64,000 nt of DNA from Actinomadura cremea. GTDB taxonomy: Bacteria; Actinomycetota; Actinomycetes; Streptosporangiales; Streptosporangiaceae. A program made the translations under genes and the position numbers. The stretch covers positions 1-64,000 of the forward strand of contig NZ_BMRF01000029.1 of the NCBI RefSeq assembly GCF_014648495.1, read 5' to 3'. Within the stretch, counting starts at the first letter, position 1. Each line of letters begins with the position of its first letter. The notes beneath the pieces were generated by a model. That model was not told the origin of the DNA. It made no database searches and was given only the letters and a program-made list of their open reading frames with translations. Shown here piece after piece: positions 55,790 to 63,234 of this stretch.

Positions 55790-57524
55790 TCGCGCCGAGG
55801 ATCTCGCCGAGGCTGTAACGGACCACGCGGTCGTCCTCGCGCGCCAGGGCCGCGGCGAGCGCCGGACGGCACCGCGCGGCGCACGTCCGCCGCAGGGCGA
55901 AGGCCGCGGTGGAGCGCAGTTCGCGGTCAGGGGCGTCCAGGGTCCGGTGGAGGGCCTCGTGCACCGGGCCGCCGGGGGGCGGTCCGCCGTGGTACGCGGC
56001 GCGCAGCGTCGCTCCCAGGGCCCGGTGCCGGGCGGGGCCGCACGGGTCGGCGAGCAGCGGCGCCCACGCATCCTCGGGCGGCGGCGCCCCCGCCTCCAGG
56101 AGCGCGGCCAGCGCCTCCGCGCGCACCAGCGGGTCCGGGTCGGTGAGCAGGGCCCGCGCGTCGGCGCCCCAGTCGCGGACGCGCCCGTCCCGTCCGAGCC
56201 CGCGCAGCGTCTCGTACCGGATGACGGGGTCCGGGTCGGCGAGCAGGACGGGCGCGGCCTGCAGGCGGCGCGCGCTCCGCTCGCCGGAGCGGAGCAGGCG
56301 GTGCGCGGCGGCGCGGCGCACGGGGACGGCGGGGTCGGTGAGGGCGGCGTGCAGCATCGGCCGGGCCCACGGCACGTGGTCGCGGGCGGCGCCGAGCGCC
56401 GTGACGGCCGCGGCCCGCACGTCCGGATCGGGGTCGCGCAGCAGCGGACGGACGGCCCGCACGAGCACGTCCCGGTCGTCCGCCGCCCCGTGGACGAGGG
56501 CCGGGACCCTGGCCAGGGCCGCCAGGCGGGCGGGCGAATCGGGGCGGGCGAGCAGCGTGCGCAGGACGGCGACGTCGCGCAGCGCCGAGGCGGCCGCCGC
56601 CCGGACGCCCGGTTCGGGGTCGGCGCGCAGCCCGCGGAGCGACGTCTCGGCCGTCGCGCGGTCCACCTCCGCCGAGGCGGCCACGTGTCCGACCGCGATC
56701 CGCCGGACGCGGGGGTCGCGGCCGCGCAGCAGCGGCAGCGCGTAGCGGCCGACGTCGCGGCGCACCTGCCCGAGCGCCCAGGCGGCCGCCGCCCGGACGC
56801 GCGCGGACGGCGCGTCCAGCGCGGCGCGCACCAGCGCCTCGCAGACGTCCGGGGGTGCCTGCTCGGTCACCCGGTTGCCCATGCGGGCGGCCACCACGTG
56901 CGCGGACCGGACGGCCTCGTCCGAATCGGCGTCACCGAGGTCGTCGAGCCGGACGCCGCGGCGATCGAAGTCCGAACCGTGCCGGTGGACCCGGGAGGAC
57001 GGGGCGTCCAGCCATTCCTCATACCAGGCGAGGAAGTCGGGCGCCGGGTGGTAGATCGGCGGGAACCGGTCGCGGCTCGCGTCCACCGTGACGACGCGGC
57101 CCCGGCCCGGCCCCGACAGGACGAGCCGCGACTCCGGCTCGGCCGTCTCGTGGTACTCCCATTCGATGTCGTGCTGGCTCGCGAGTGGGACGGTTCCGCC
57201 GTACATGTCCCAGTACGCCCACGTGGTCGCCTCGTTCGACCACAGGCTCGGAAGGTCGTCCGGTCCGAAGGGGAACGCTCCGGCGAGCTGGGGATCGTGC
57301 TGGTCCGGGTCGAGGACGAGCAGCCCCCGGTAGGGGCCGGGGCCGCCGTTGCCGATCGCGGTGACGAACCGGCGGTAGGCGTCCGGGAGGCGGATCCCGT
57401 TGCGCCGCTCGAACGCCGCCACCCGGTCTTCGGTGAGCGGAGGGCCGAACGGGGGGACGTCCCGGTCCGCGCGCAGCGCGGCGAGCTTCGCCGCCGCCCG
57501 CGCCAGCCTTTCCTCGATCATCAT
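55758..57524 (-). CDS. SMI1/KNR4-like N-terminus with HEAT-repeat C-terminus
   Basis: 588 residues from two adjacent ATG codons (57524 or 57521). The first 180 residues form a SMI1/KNR4 (SUKH) domain: FERRNGIRLPDAYRRFVTAI, GNGGPGPYRGLLVLDPD, NEATTWAYWDMYGGTVP, HPAPDFLAWYEEWLD. The rest is at least eight HEAT-like repeats (ARVRAAAAWALGQVRRD, PDVRAAAVTALGAARD, PLVRAEALAALLEAG). SUKH proteins serve as immunity proteins to contact-dependent or polymorphic toxins or as general binders; no toxin gene is adjacent. It is likely a cytoplasmic interaction scaffold. Confidence 0.78.
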   Translation of the reverse strand: MMIEERLARAAAKLAALRADRDVPPFGPPLTEDRVAAFERRNGIRLPDAYRRFVTAIGNGGPGPYRGLLVLDPDQHDPQLAGAFPFGPDDLPSLWSNEATTWAYWDMYGGTVPLASQHDIEWEYHETAEPESRLVLSGPGRGRVVTVDASRDRFPPIYHPAPDFLAWYEEWLDAPSSRVHRHGSDFDRRGVRLDDLGDADSDEAVRSAHVVAARMGNRVTEQAPPDVCEALVRAALDAPSARVRAAAAWALGQVRRDVGRYALPLLRGRDPRVRRIAVGHVAASAEVDRATAETSLRGLRADPEPGVRAAAASALRDVAVLRTLLARPDSPARLAALARVPALVHGAADDRDVLVRAVRPLLRDPDPDVRAAAVTALGAARDHVPWARPMLHAALTDPAVPVRRAAAHRLLRSGERSARRLQAAPVLLADPDPVIRYETLRGLGRDGRVRDWGADARALLTDPDPLVRAEALAALLEAGAPPPEDAWAPLLADPCGPARHRALGATLRAAYHGGPPPGGPVHEALHRTLDAPDRELRSTAAFALRRTCAARCRPALAAALAREDDRVVRYSLGEILGAISPDGTPAGP

Positions 57525-57571
57525 CGGGTCGGACGGAACCCCGCGCCCGGCGGTTCCGCGCGACCGGACGG

Positions 57572-58153
57572 CTAGGCGTGCGAGTCGGCGGTGGCGAGGA
57601 CGGCCTGGATCTCCAGGGCGATCGCGATGGTGTCGCCGAGCATGACCTTGTCGCCCTGGAGCGGGACGTTGAACTCGATGCCGAAGTCGCCGCGGCTGAT
57701 GGACGTCGTGGCGGTGAAGCCCGCGCGGGTGCCGCCCCACGGGTCGGGGCTGACGCCGTGGAACTCGGTCAGCAGCCGGACCGGGCGGGTGACGTCCTTG
57801 ATCGTCAGCTCGCCGTGGACGTGGTAGCGCGGGTTGCGGGCCCGGCGGCCGATCGCGGCCCGTTCGACGCCGTGGCCGACGAAGGTCATGACCGGGTGCT
57901 CGTCGACGTCGAGGAAGTCGGCCGAGCGGACGTGCGCGTCGCGGTCCCGGCTGCGGGTGTCGATCGAGGCCATCCGGATCTCGGCGTGCGCGCGCGAGTC
58001 GAGCGGGTCGTCCCCGATCTCCACCGCCCCGCCGAAGTCGGTGAACGAGCCGCGCACCGTCGTCATCAGGTGCCGGACCGTGAACGTGATCTCCGAATGC
58101 ACCGGGTCGACGGTCCAGCGCCCGGATTCGAGGTCGGACACCTCGGCCCCCAT
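57572..58153 (-). CDS. YceI-family lipocalin-like protein
   Basis: 193 residues. Typical YceI segments are RWTVDPVHSEITFTVRHLMT, FGGAVEIGDDPLDSRAHAEI, SADFLDVDEHPVMTFVGHGV and HGELTIKDVTRPVRLLTEF, which build an eight-stranded barrel that binds polyisoprenoids or similar lipids. There is no signal peptide, so it is cytoplasmic, as is common in actinobacteria. GGGGGA precedes the start. It is divergent from the stress-protein gene; the gap (58154-58258) contains an AT-richer stretch where both promoters should lie. Confidence 0.9.
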   Translation of the reverse strand: MGAEVSDLESGRWTVDPVHSEITFTVRHLMTTVRGSFTDFGGAVEIGDDPLDSRAHAEIRMASIDTRSRDRDAHVRSADFLDVDEHPVMTFVGHGVERAAIGRRARNPRYHVHGELTIKDVTRPVRLLTEFHGVSPDPWGGTRAGFTATTSISRGDFGIEFNVPLQGDKVMLGDTIAIALEIQAVLATADSHA

Positions 58154-58258
58154 GGATCCCCCCAAATAGTGACAACTCCGAAAAACTACCTCACAACACC
58201 ACAAGATCGCCTAACGTGGAGGGGGTCTGACCTGCCGCTCGGAGGGAATGCTCCGCCT

Positions 58259-59059
58259 GTGATCGGAGAACACGTCCTCGCCGGATACGTCCACGACGCC
58301 GGTGGCCGCGAGGCGCTCGACCTCGCCCGCGCCATCGTCGCGGTGACCGGCGGCCGGCTGAGCGTCGCGACCGTCCACGCCCCCGACCGGCCGGGGGCCG
58401 CGAGCGAGGCGCACACCGTGCTGGAGCAGGCGTCCGCGCTGCTGGAGGAGGAACCCGCGGAGCTGCACGTCCAGGAGGGACGCAGCGTCGGGCGGGGCCT
58501 GACCGCGATGGCCGGGCGGATCGGCGCGGACGTCATCGTCGTGGGCTCCCCCGAGGGCGGCGCGCACGGGCGCATCGGCGTCGGCGCGGCCGCCGACCAC
58601 CTGCTGCACTCGGCCACGGAGGCCGTGATGCTCGCGCCGTCCGGCTACTCCCCCCGCGACGGCCTGGACCGGATCACGGTCATGTACGTGCGGCGCCCGC
58701 AGTGCGACGAGGCGGTGGTGCGCGCGGCCGTGGCCGCCGAGCGGCTCGGGGTGCCGCTCCGCCTCGTCACGCTCAGTCTCGGCGACGACCCCGAACGGCT
58801 CCGCGACGACCAGGCGCTGGCGATCAGGCTGGCCCTCGAGTCGTCCGAGGTCCCGCCCGAGGACGTCACCGCCGAGCTCGCCGAGGGCCCCGACGTCGCG
58901 GCCGCGATGGCCGACGCCGTCTGGGCCGACGGCGAGCTGCTCATCTGCGCGTCCAGCGAGGACGCCGCCGCGCACCGGGTCTTCCTCGGCGAGGTCGCGC
59001 TCAAGGTCCTGCGGGCCGCGCCGTGCCCGGTGACCGTCCTTCCGAGGGGCTACTTCTGA
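58259..59059 (+). CDS. Universal stress protein, two tandem USP domains
   Basis: 266 residues from a GTG. The first domain carries the ATP-binding signature VIVVGSPEGGAHGRIGVGAA with the following HSATEAVMLAP. The second domain begins DRITVMYVRRPQCDEAV and has a degenerate loop (LLICASSEDAAAHRVFLGEV). GGAGGG (58241-58246) is twelve bases from the GTG. A four-codon ATG ORF (58248-58262) ends on the same GTGA, so reinitiation is possible but not established. Tandem USPs bind nucleotides and respond to hypoxia or stress. Confidence 0.8.
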   Translation: MIGEHVLAGYVHDAGGREALDLARAIVAVTGGRLSVATVHAPDRPGAASEAHTVLEQASALLEEEPAELHVQEGRSVGRGLTAMAGRIGADVIVVGSPEGGAHGRIGVGAAADHLLHSATEAVMLAPSGYSPRDGLDRITVMYVRRPQCDEAVVRAAVAAERLGVPLRLVTLSLGDDPERLRDDQALAIRLALESSEVPPEDVTAELAEGPDVAAAMADAVWADGELLICASSEDAAAHRVFLGEVALKVLRAAPCPVTVLPRGYF

Positions 59060-59160
59060 GTAGTCGGAAATGACGGTCTCCCCGGTTCGGCTTGCCGTGC
59101 GCTCTTTACCTCGACTACATTCCGTCGAGATCCGAACGTGACCTTGATCGGGGGAGCTGC

Positions 59161-60129
59161 ATGGACCCCATCGGCGAGAAGCTGCTCGATGTGGCCCGGA
59201 AGGAACTGGGCTACACCGAGAAGGACGACGGTTACACCAAGTTCGGCGACTGGTGGACCGAGAACATCGACGACGACCACGACGCGTACTTCACGACGGC
59301 CCCCTGGTGCGACATGTTCCTCGCCTGGGCGGCCGACAAGGCGGGCGTCACCGAGCAGGCCGGCCAGTTCGCCGCCACCCCCGACCACGCCAAGTGGTTC
59401 GAGGAGCACGACGCCTGGGGCGACGAGCCCGAACCCGGCGCCATCGTCTTCTACGACTGGAACGGGTCGGACGACATCGACCAGATCGACCACGTCGGCA
59501 TCGTCGAGAAGGTCGACGGCAAGACCCTCCACACCATCGAGGGCAACGCCGACGGGTACAAGCTGATGCGCAAGACCCGCGACATGGACCAGGTCGTCGG
59601 CTTCGGCTACCCCGGCAAGGTCCAGGTGGCGCAGAAGTACACCCCCAAGCACGCGGCACCCGCGCCCAAGATCGACCAGCTCGCCGACTCCCGCGCCGCC
59701 ACCGGCTCCCACGAGAAGGACGGCTCGTCCGCGCAGCAGCACCTGCCCGTCCAGGAGGTCGCGCTCGGCGGCGTCCTCGCCCTGGTCCTGTGCGGGACCG
59801 CGGCCCTGGCCGTCGGCCGCGCCGCCGCCGCCAGGACCCCGACCACCCCGCCCATCCGCGTCCGCAAGCGCGGCCGGCACCACCGGCCCGCCACCCCGGT
59901 CGCCCTCCCGACCGACGTCACCCCCGCCGACCTGGACGCCGCCGAGGCCGGCACCACGGTCATGCCCGCGCTCTCCCTCGCCGCCGCCCACCAGGCCGAG
60001 GACCGCGAGTTCTGGGGCCGCATCGCCCACCTCGAGGAGGACACGGAGCTCGCGTTCTGGAACTCTTTGCACGCCGAGAGCGCCGACTCCGCCCCCGACG
60101 AGTACGCAACCGGTCTGAAGTTCCGCTAG
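59161..60129 (+). CDS. CHAP-domain protein with internal membrane helix and no signal peptide
   Basis: 322 residues. The CHAP amidase/peptidase domain covers about 1-150, with catalytic Cys in TAPWCDMFLAWAADKAG and His in DQIDHVGIVEKVDG. A linker leads to one hydrophobic helix (VALGGVLALVLCGTAALAVG, about 199-218) and a basic then acidic tail (RVRKRGRHHRP ... AHLEEDTELAFWNSL). CHAP domains cleave peptidoglycan cross-bridges and normally follow a signal peptide, but here the protein starts straight with the domain. Either the N-terminal domain is exported by the internal helix, or it works inside. The tRNA cluster begins 40 bp downstream. Confidence 0.83.
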   Translation: MDPIGEKLLDVARKELGYTEKDDGYTKFGDWWTENIDDDHDAYFTTAPWCDMFLAWAADKAGVTEQAGQFAATPDHAKWFEEHDAWGDEPEPGAIVFYDWNGSDDIDQIDHVGIVEKVDGKTLHTIEGNADGYKLMRKTRDMDQVVGFGYPGKVQVAQKYTPKHAAPAPKIDQLADSRAATGSHEKDGSSAQQHLPVQEVALGGVLALVLCGTAALAVGRAAAARTPTTPPIRVRKRGRHHRPATPVALPTDVTPADLDAAEAGTTVMPALSLAAAHQAEDREFWGRIAHLEEDTELAFWNSLHAESADSAPDEYATGLKFR

Positions 60130-60169
60130 AGTTGTCCATGTCGCCAGGGGGAAGCCCCCCGGCAGGCAG

Positions 60170-60242
60170 GCGGACGTGGCTCAGTTGGTAGAGCATCACC
60201 TTGCCAAGGTGAGGGTCGCGGGTTCGAATCCCGTCGTCCGCT
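60170..60242 (+). tRNA. tRNA-Gly (anticodon GCC)
   Basis: Acceptor GCGGACG (60170-60176) pairs with CGTCCGC (60235-60241), discriminator T. The D arm is GCTCAGTTGGTAGAGC, the anticodon stem CACCTTGCCAAGGTG has GCC at 60203-60205, and the T arm GGGTTCGAATCCC is perfect. No CCA is encoded. Confidence 0.96.
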
Positions 60243-60270
60243 CTGAATGAGGCCAAGGCGGCCTCGCTCT

Positions 60271-60341
60271 GGTGGAGTGGCCGAGAGGCGAGGCAACGGC
60301 CTGCAAAGCCGTGTACACGGGTTCAAATCCCGTCTCCACCT
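60271..60341 (+). tRNA. tRNA-Cys (anticodon GCA)
   Basis: Acceptor GGTGGAG (60271-60277) pairs with CTCCACC (60334-60340). The anticodon arm CGGCCTGCAAAGCCG has GCA at 60303-60305, and the T arm is CGGGTTCAAATCCCG. It lies 28 bp after the tRNA-Gly gene. Confidence 0.95.
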
Positions 60342-60358
60342 CGCATGCGTTTACGCAA

Positions 60359-60430
60359 GGGCGATTAGCTCAGTGGGAGAGCGCTACCTTGACACGGTAG
60401 AGGTCACTGGTTCAATCCCAGTATCGCCCA
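60359..60430 (+). tRNA. tRNA-Val (anticodon GAC)
   Basis: Acceptor GGGCGAT (60359-60365) pairs with ATCGCCC (60423-60429), discriminator A. The D arm is AGCTCAGTGGGAGAGC, the anticodon arm CTACCTTGACACGGTAG has GAC at 60391-60393, and the T arm is CTGGTTCAATCCCAG. It is the last of the Gly-Cys-Val trio, 17 bp after tRNA-Cys. Confidence 0.96.
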
Positions 60431-60494
60431 CACGAGGCGGCGTGGGCTGCTTGATGCAAGCACCTGCGCCACTGCCTACGTCTGCGGTTTTCAT

Positions 60495-60527
60495 CTGAGG
60501 GCCCTCAGCCCCCCCTTCGCGGGGGCT
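60495..60527 (+). terminator. Terminator region of the tRNA cluster
   Basis: A perfect 14-bp palindrome CTGAGGGCCCTCAG (60495-60508) is followed directly by a C7/G5 hairpin, AGCCCCC with GGGGGCT (60507-60527). Both lie 65 bp after tRNA-Val. Confidence 0.55.
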
Positions 60528-60596
60528 CCGCCCCCGATTCCCGCCATCCGAGATCGCCGACAGGCGTAGCCGGTCGTGGCCGTGTAAACGTCGGTT

Positions 60597-60635
60597 GACC
60601 GCGGCCCAGCGCGTGATCCGCGCTGGGCCGCGGTC
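60597..60635. terminator. Strong 17-bp-stem hairpin after DUF3159
   Basis: A perfect 17-bp stem (60597-60613 with 60619-60635, core GCGGCCCAGCGCG/CGCGCTGGGCCGC) has loop TGATC. It lies 17 bp beyond the DUF3159 stop and separates it from the tRNA transcript coming the other way. Confidence 0.75.
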
Positions 60636-60652
60636 GACGCAGGGGGCACCGC

Positions 60653-61354
60653 TCAGCTCCGCGTGGAGACCGGCGCGTCGGCGGACGCGACCAGGCGCTT
60701 GGTGGAACGGCGGAACGCCCAGAAGATCACCACGGCGACCACCCCCGTCAGCGGGAAGCCCATCACCGTGTCCGCGACCGCCAGCCCGCCGGTGGAGTCG
60801 GCGAGGTAGAGCCACTCCTGCACCACGAACCGGGCGGCGCCCATCACCGTCAGCGCGAGCGTGGCGAGGTAGTGCGCGCGCAGCGAGGAGCGGTCCTCGC
60901 GCCAGGCGTGCTCGCCGCCGTGCACGGCGTTCCAGATCACCCCGGTCAGCGGCCGGCGCATGAGGATCGTGGCGAGCGTGACGACGGCCACGGCCAGGGA
61001 GGCCCAGATCCCGATCAGGAAGAAGTCGTTGGCCGACCCGGTCAGCGCGGAGACGCCTCCGGCGGCCACGACCCCGATCAGCCCGCCGGACGCCGAGCCG
61101 AGCGGCTTCCCGCGCCGGAGCTGCACTCCGGCGACCACCAGGGCGACGGCGATCGAGATCCCGATGGCGACCGGCAGCGAGACGAAGGCGACGGCCGTCG
61201 CGAACACCACGGTCGGGATCGCCGAGGCCACGATCCCCCACGGACCGCCGACGGCGTCCAGCATCGTCTGCTTCACGTCGGTGCGATCGGTCGCGGTCGG
61301 TCCTTCCGGCGAGTCGGACAGGTCCTCGATCACGGTCGGAGTGGGCAGTGCCAT
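60653..61354 (-). CDS. DUF3159 integral membrane protein
   Basis: 233 residues from an ATG with GAGAGGA upstream. A polar N-terminus (IEDLSDSPEGPTATDRTD) is followed by six or so hydrophobic helices, including IVASAIPTVVFATAVAFVSL, AIGISIAVALVVAGVQL and FFLIGIWASLAVAVVTLATI. The segment RREDRSSLRAHYLATLAL-type loop (EDRSSLRAHYL) is shared by actinobacterial DUF3159 proteins. The function is unknown. It is a single gene ending at a strong hairpin. Confidence 0.82.
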   Translation of the reverse strand: MALPTPTVIEDLSDSPEGPTATDRTDVKQTMLDAVGGPWGIVASAIPTVVFATAVAFVSLPVAIGISIAVALVVAGVQLRRGKPLGSASGGLIGVVAAGGVSALTGSANDFFLIGIWASLAVAVVTLATILMRRPLTGVIWNAVHGGEHAWREDRSSLRAHYLATLALTVMGAARFVVQEWLYLADSTGGLAVADTVMGFPLTGVVAVVIFWAFRRSTKRLVASADAPVSTRS

Positions 61355-61547
61355 GTCGTTCCTCTCGTTCTCCGGGCGTCCCACGGCGGTGAATCTCATG
61401 ACCTCGATTCCATCGGTCGCCGCGCCCGCGCGGCAGTGGGAGCACGTCACCACTTCGCCATGACGTGGTGTCACACGTGCCCCGGCGAACCGGCGAGGAC
61501 CTCGGACTATTAGGCTCGCCTGACTTTCGCGTGTCGAAGGAGAGTTC

Positions 61548-61655
61548 ATGGGCGGGCCGTCGGGACGGGACGTGCTGCGGAGTGCGGTCCGCGGGCAGCG
61601 CCGGGAACGCGCTGCCCGCGGGCGGCCGGCCTGGTCGGGGACCAGGGACGCCTAG
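61548..61655 (+). CDS. Possible 35-aa small ORF
   Basis: An ATG at 61548 has AAGGAGA upstream and runs 35 codons to TAG (61653-61655), overlapping the stop of the facing BpsA-like gene. The product is Arg/Gly-rich (GGPSGRDVLRSAVRGQRRER). Most of it lies on a hairpin, so it may be chance; the ribosome site is the only positive evidence. The rest of the 298-bp gap (61355-61651) holds no other gene; an AT-richer spot near 61501-61530 could be a promoter. Confidence 0.2.
   Translation: MGGPSGRDVLRSAVRGQRRERAARGRPAWSGTRDA
61589..61621 (-). terminator. Hairpin after the BpsA-like gene
   Basis: CCGCGGGCAGCGC (61589-61601) and GCGCTGCCCGCGG (61609-61621) form a perfect 13-bp stem with a 7-nt loop, 30 bp past the stop of the leftward gene. 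Confidence 0.7.
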
Positions 61656-63151
61656 GAGATCGATGCCAGCCGGTGGGCCGGGAGTTCCAGGACGGTGGCG
61701 TCCTGCGCCCACGGCGCGACGCGGGCCACCTCCGCGCGGGCCTCGCGCTTGGTGAGGCCCTCCCTGGTGAGGGCGTCGCGCCAGGCGTTGGCGACCTTCC
61801 CGTGCGCGCGGTCCATCAGCGTGCGGGCGAGCGTGCCGGACGGCTCGCGGCGGACGGCGTCGACGTGCGCGCCGCGGGCGGTCAGCTCGTACACGGGCGC
61901 GAGGATCTCGGCGGGTCCGGCGAGGTCGGCGGCGGTGAACACGCGGACGCGTTCGGCGCGGGTGGCGAGCAGGACGCGGACGAGCGCGGGTTCTAGTCCG
62001 GGCGGCAGGGCGATCGCGGCGCGGCGGACGGTCGCGGCGTAGGGCTTGTCGAGCCAGGTCGCCAGCCGGACCCGCGGGACGTTCGGCAGGACGTCCCCGG
62101 GCCACGGGCCCACCAGGACGTCGGGGTCCAAATCGGCGACCGAGTCGGGGGTCAGCGCGAGGTCGGCCGTCGATTCCACCGACTGCGGGCCGTGCGTGTA
62201 GATCGCGGACGCGAACCTGTCGGCGCGGGCGGCCACGGCGGGCAGGGTCTTCGTGGTGGGGCGCAGGACGTACAGGTCGGCGGCCGACCCGATCGCCTCG
62301 GCACCGAAATAGCGGTTGAAGTCGGGATAGATGGCCTCGGAGAGCAGGTTCAGCTCGCTCAGCGCGTTCTGCACCTTGAGGGCGAGCGCCGGGGTGAGGT
62401 CGCCGGCGCCGTAGGCGAGCAGGACGCGGCCGCGCGCGGGGTCGCGGAGACCCTCGACGGCGCGGGCGACGAACAGGCCGACGCCGTCCGGGGTGTAGGG
62501 CGGGTCGGTGATCGCGAGATCGTGGTCGCGGGCCGAGGGCGGCAGGCCGAGGCGCAGGTCGGCCCAGCGGGTGCGGACGTCGAGGCCCAGCCGCCGCGCC
62601 TCCTCGTCGATGTAGGCGAGGATGCGGTCGTCGATGTCGACGACGGTCGTGCGGACGTGGGGGTGGATCAGGCCGACGGCGAGCGAGGTCAGGTCGTGGT
62701 CGCCGACGCACAGCAGGTGCGCGCCCGGCAGCCAGAAGCGGGCGCCGAGGAACAGCGCCCGGCGGACGACGGTCTCGGGGGTCGCGGACACGTGGTCGAG
62801 CGCCCGCCGGCCCCGGGGCGCGCGGGCGATGAGGTCGGCGAGCCGCTCGACGGCCGGGGCGTGCTCGGGCAGCAGGTGCCCGACGGGGTCGGCCGGGACG
62901 GACGGGTGCGCCTTGAGCAGCGCGGACAGCTCGGGCGTCGGCGTGAGGCGGTACCGGTCGCCGGACCGCTCGACCGGGACGGTCCGCAGCAGCGCCTCGA
63001 TCGAGCGGCGCGGCGCGGCCGTCGCGCGGACGAGCTCGGCGCGGGTGCGCCAGCCCTCGGCGAGGAGGGCGAGCGCCGCGTGGACGCGCACCGGGTCCAT
63101 GCCGTCCACGACGGGCGGCGCCGCGCCCTCGTCCGCACCGGGTTCGTCCAT
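61652..63151 (-). CDS. N4-bis(aminopropyl)spermidine synthase-like (BpsA family) protein with extra C-terminal domain
   Basis: 499 residues. A winged-helix-like region (about 20-80) precedes an aminopropyltransferase/methyltransferase fold of the BpsA family: LDHVSATPETVVRRALFLGA, HLLCVGDHDLTSLAVGL (GDHD, family GDDD, residues 150-153), TVVDIDDRILAYIDEEA and the catalytic DPPYTPDG (216-223). BpsA of thermophiles adds aminopropyl groups to make branched polyamines. Those enzymes are about 350 residues; here about 150 further residues (LPNVPRVRLATWLDKPYAAT through the end) form an unknown domain. The true substrate may therefore differ. Confidence 0.7.
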   Translation of the reverse strand: MDEPGADEGAAPPVVDGMDPVRVHAALALLAEGWRTRAELVRATAAPRRSIEALLRTVPVERSGDRYRLTPTPELSALLKAHPSVPADPVGHLLPEHAPAVERLADLIARAPRGRRALDHVSATPETVVRRALFLGARFWLPGAHLLCVGDHDLTSLAVGLIHPHVRTTVVDIDDRILAYIDEEARRLGLDVRTRWADLRLGLPPSARDHDLAITDPPYTPDGVGLFVARAVEGLRDPARGRVLLAYGAGDLTPALALKVQNALSELNLLSEAIYPDFNRYFGAEAIGSAADLYVLRPTTKTLPAVAARADRFASAIYTHGPQSVESTADLALTPDSVADLDPDVLVGPWPGDVLPNVPRVRLATWLDKPYAATVRRAAIALPPGLEPALVRVLLATRAERVRVFTAADLAGPAEILAPVYELTARGAHVDAVRREPSGTLARTLMDRAHGKVANAWRDALTREGLTKREARAEVARVAPWAQDATVLELPAHRLASIS

Positions 63152-63162
63152 CCGGGCAGTCT

Positions 63163-63206
63163 ACGGCCGGCCCGGCGGCGGTGCGGGCCGCCGCCGGGCC
63201 GGCCGT
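63163..63206 (-). terminator. 19-bp-stem hairpin after the Rieske oxygenase gene
   Basis: A perfect 19-bp GC stem (63163-63181 with 63188-63206) has loop TGCGGG. It lies in the 83-bp gap between the Rieske oxygenase stop and the BpsA-like start and is the longest perfect stem seen in the window. Confidence 0.75.
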
Positions 63207-63234
63207 GGACCCCCGCGCCCCGGAAGGGCGGCGC

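Noticed and set aside
58248-58262. Four-codon ORF (MLRL) before the universal stress protein gene as a leader peptide.
   Set aside because: The GGAGGG site is only one base from its ATG, too close for initiation, so the overlap with the GTG may be chance.
59960-60440. Leftward frames across the tRNA genes reading DGIRTRDPHLGK, RRDSNPRPSPWQ and TGIEPVTSTVSR.
   Set aside because: These are the well-known spurious translations of antisense tRNA sequence; the region encodes tRNA-Gly, tRNA-Cys and tRNA-Val.
60170-60660. tRNA 3' ends as integration sites for a mobile element.
   Set aside because: No integrase, no repeat of a tRNA 3' end downstream and no change in gene style were seen.
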